From: Deltaproteobacteria bacterium
GTDB lineage: Bacteria; Desulfobacterota; Desulfovibrionia; Desulfovibrionales; Desulfovibrionaceae
NCBI GenBank assembly: GCA_020861205.1
Contig: JAJBSY010000031.1
Coordinates: 1 to 5,310, forward strand
DNA length: 5,310 nt
Direction: 5' to 3'
The notes under the pieces were generated by a model, which saw only the letters and a list, made by a program, of their open reading frames with translations, had not been told where the DNA came from and made no database searches. The translations under genes and the position numbers were made by a program. Below are positions 5,256-5,310 of this stretch, one piece after another (position 1 is the first letter of the stretch; every line of letters starts with the position of its first letter).

Positions 5256-5310
5256 TCAGTCGTCCCCGGTGTCGTCCGCCGCAATATACGGATGGCCGAA
5301 CTTCTCGAGC
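5256..5310 (-). CDS. C-terminal end of an unrecognised protein (truncated by window edge)
   Basis: Reading into the window on the minus strand gives 17 sense codons and a TGA: LEKFGHPYIAADDTGDD. Codons favour G/C in third position, as in the neighbouring genes, and the acidic tail ending at a stop followed by non-coding sequence looks like a real C-terminus. A small CGGGC / GCCCG hairpin (5243-5255) begins right after the stop, and a better terminator lies at 5141-5170. The fragment is too short to identify. It would be co-directional with glk. Confidence 0.5.
   Translation of the reverse strand, partial: LEKFGHPYIAADDTGDD

Overview
This is a GC-rich, gene-dense stretch of a bacterial chromosome. 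The gene set and protein style (acetate kinase, an orphan type-3 solute-binding protein, a divergent MiaA and a Glk-type glucokinase) suggest a delta-proteobacterium of the Desulfovibrio type. That placement is an inference from general resemblance only. No phage, IS, CRISPR or rRNA/tRNA gene is visible.

Layout, left to right. (1) The window opens in the last 110 codons of acetate kinase (ackA, +). A strong palindromic terminator separates it from a convergent gene for a small exported cupin (-). (2) About 290 bases follow without a convincing gene. They hold a nested inverted repeat, a weak promoter candidate for the cupin, and the terminator of the next gene. (3) A stand-alone CinA C-terminal-domain protein (pncC, NMN amidase, -) is transcribed divergently from (4) a secreted two-domain protein (+). 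This protein is a periplasmic solute-binding domain fused to a cytidine-deaminase-like domain whose catalytic and zinc-binding residues are all replaced. (5) miaA (tRNA dimethylallyltransferase, +) begins 13 bases after that gene stops and is probably co-transcribed. (6) Glucokinase (glk, -) converges on miaA. It has its own terminator, and upstream of it lie a terminator and an extended -10 promoter that overlap. (7) The last 55 bases look like the C-terminal codons of one more minus-strand gene.

Most of the genes are independent housekeeping functions: overflow/acetate metabolism, NAD salvage, tRNA modification and sugar phosphorylation. The part that is not routine is the solute-binding/dead-deaminase fusion. 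It looks like a periplasmic sensor or binding protein with a repurposed nucleoside-enzyme fold. The second item worth attention is the structured intergenic element between pncC and the cupin gene.
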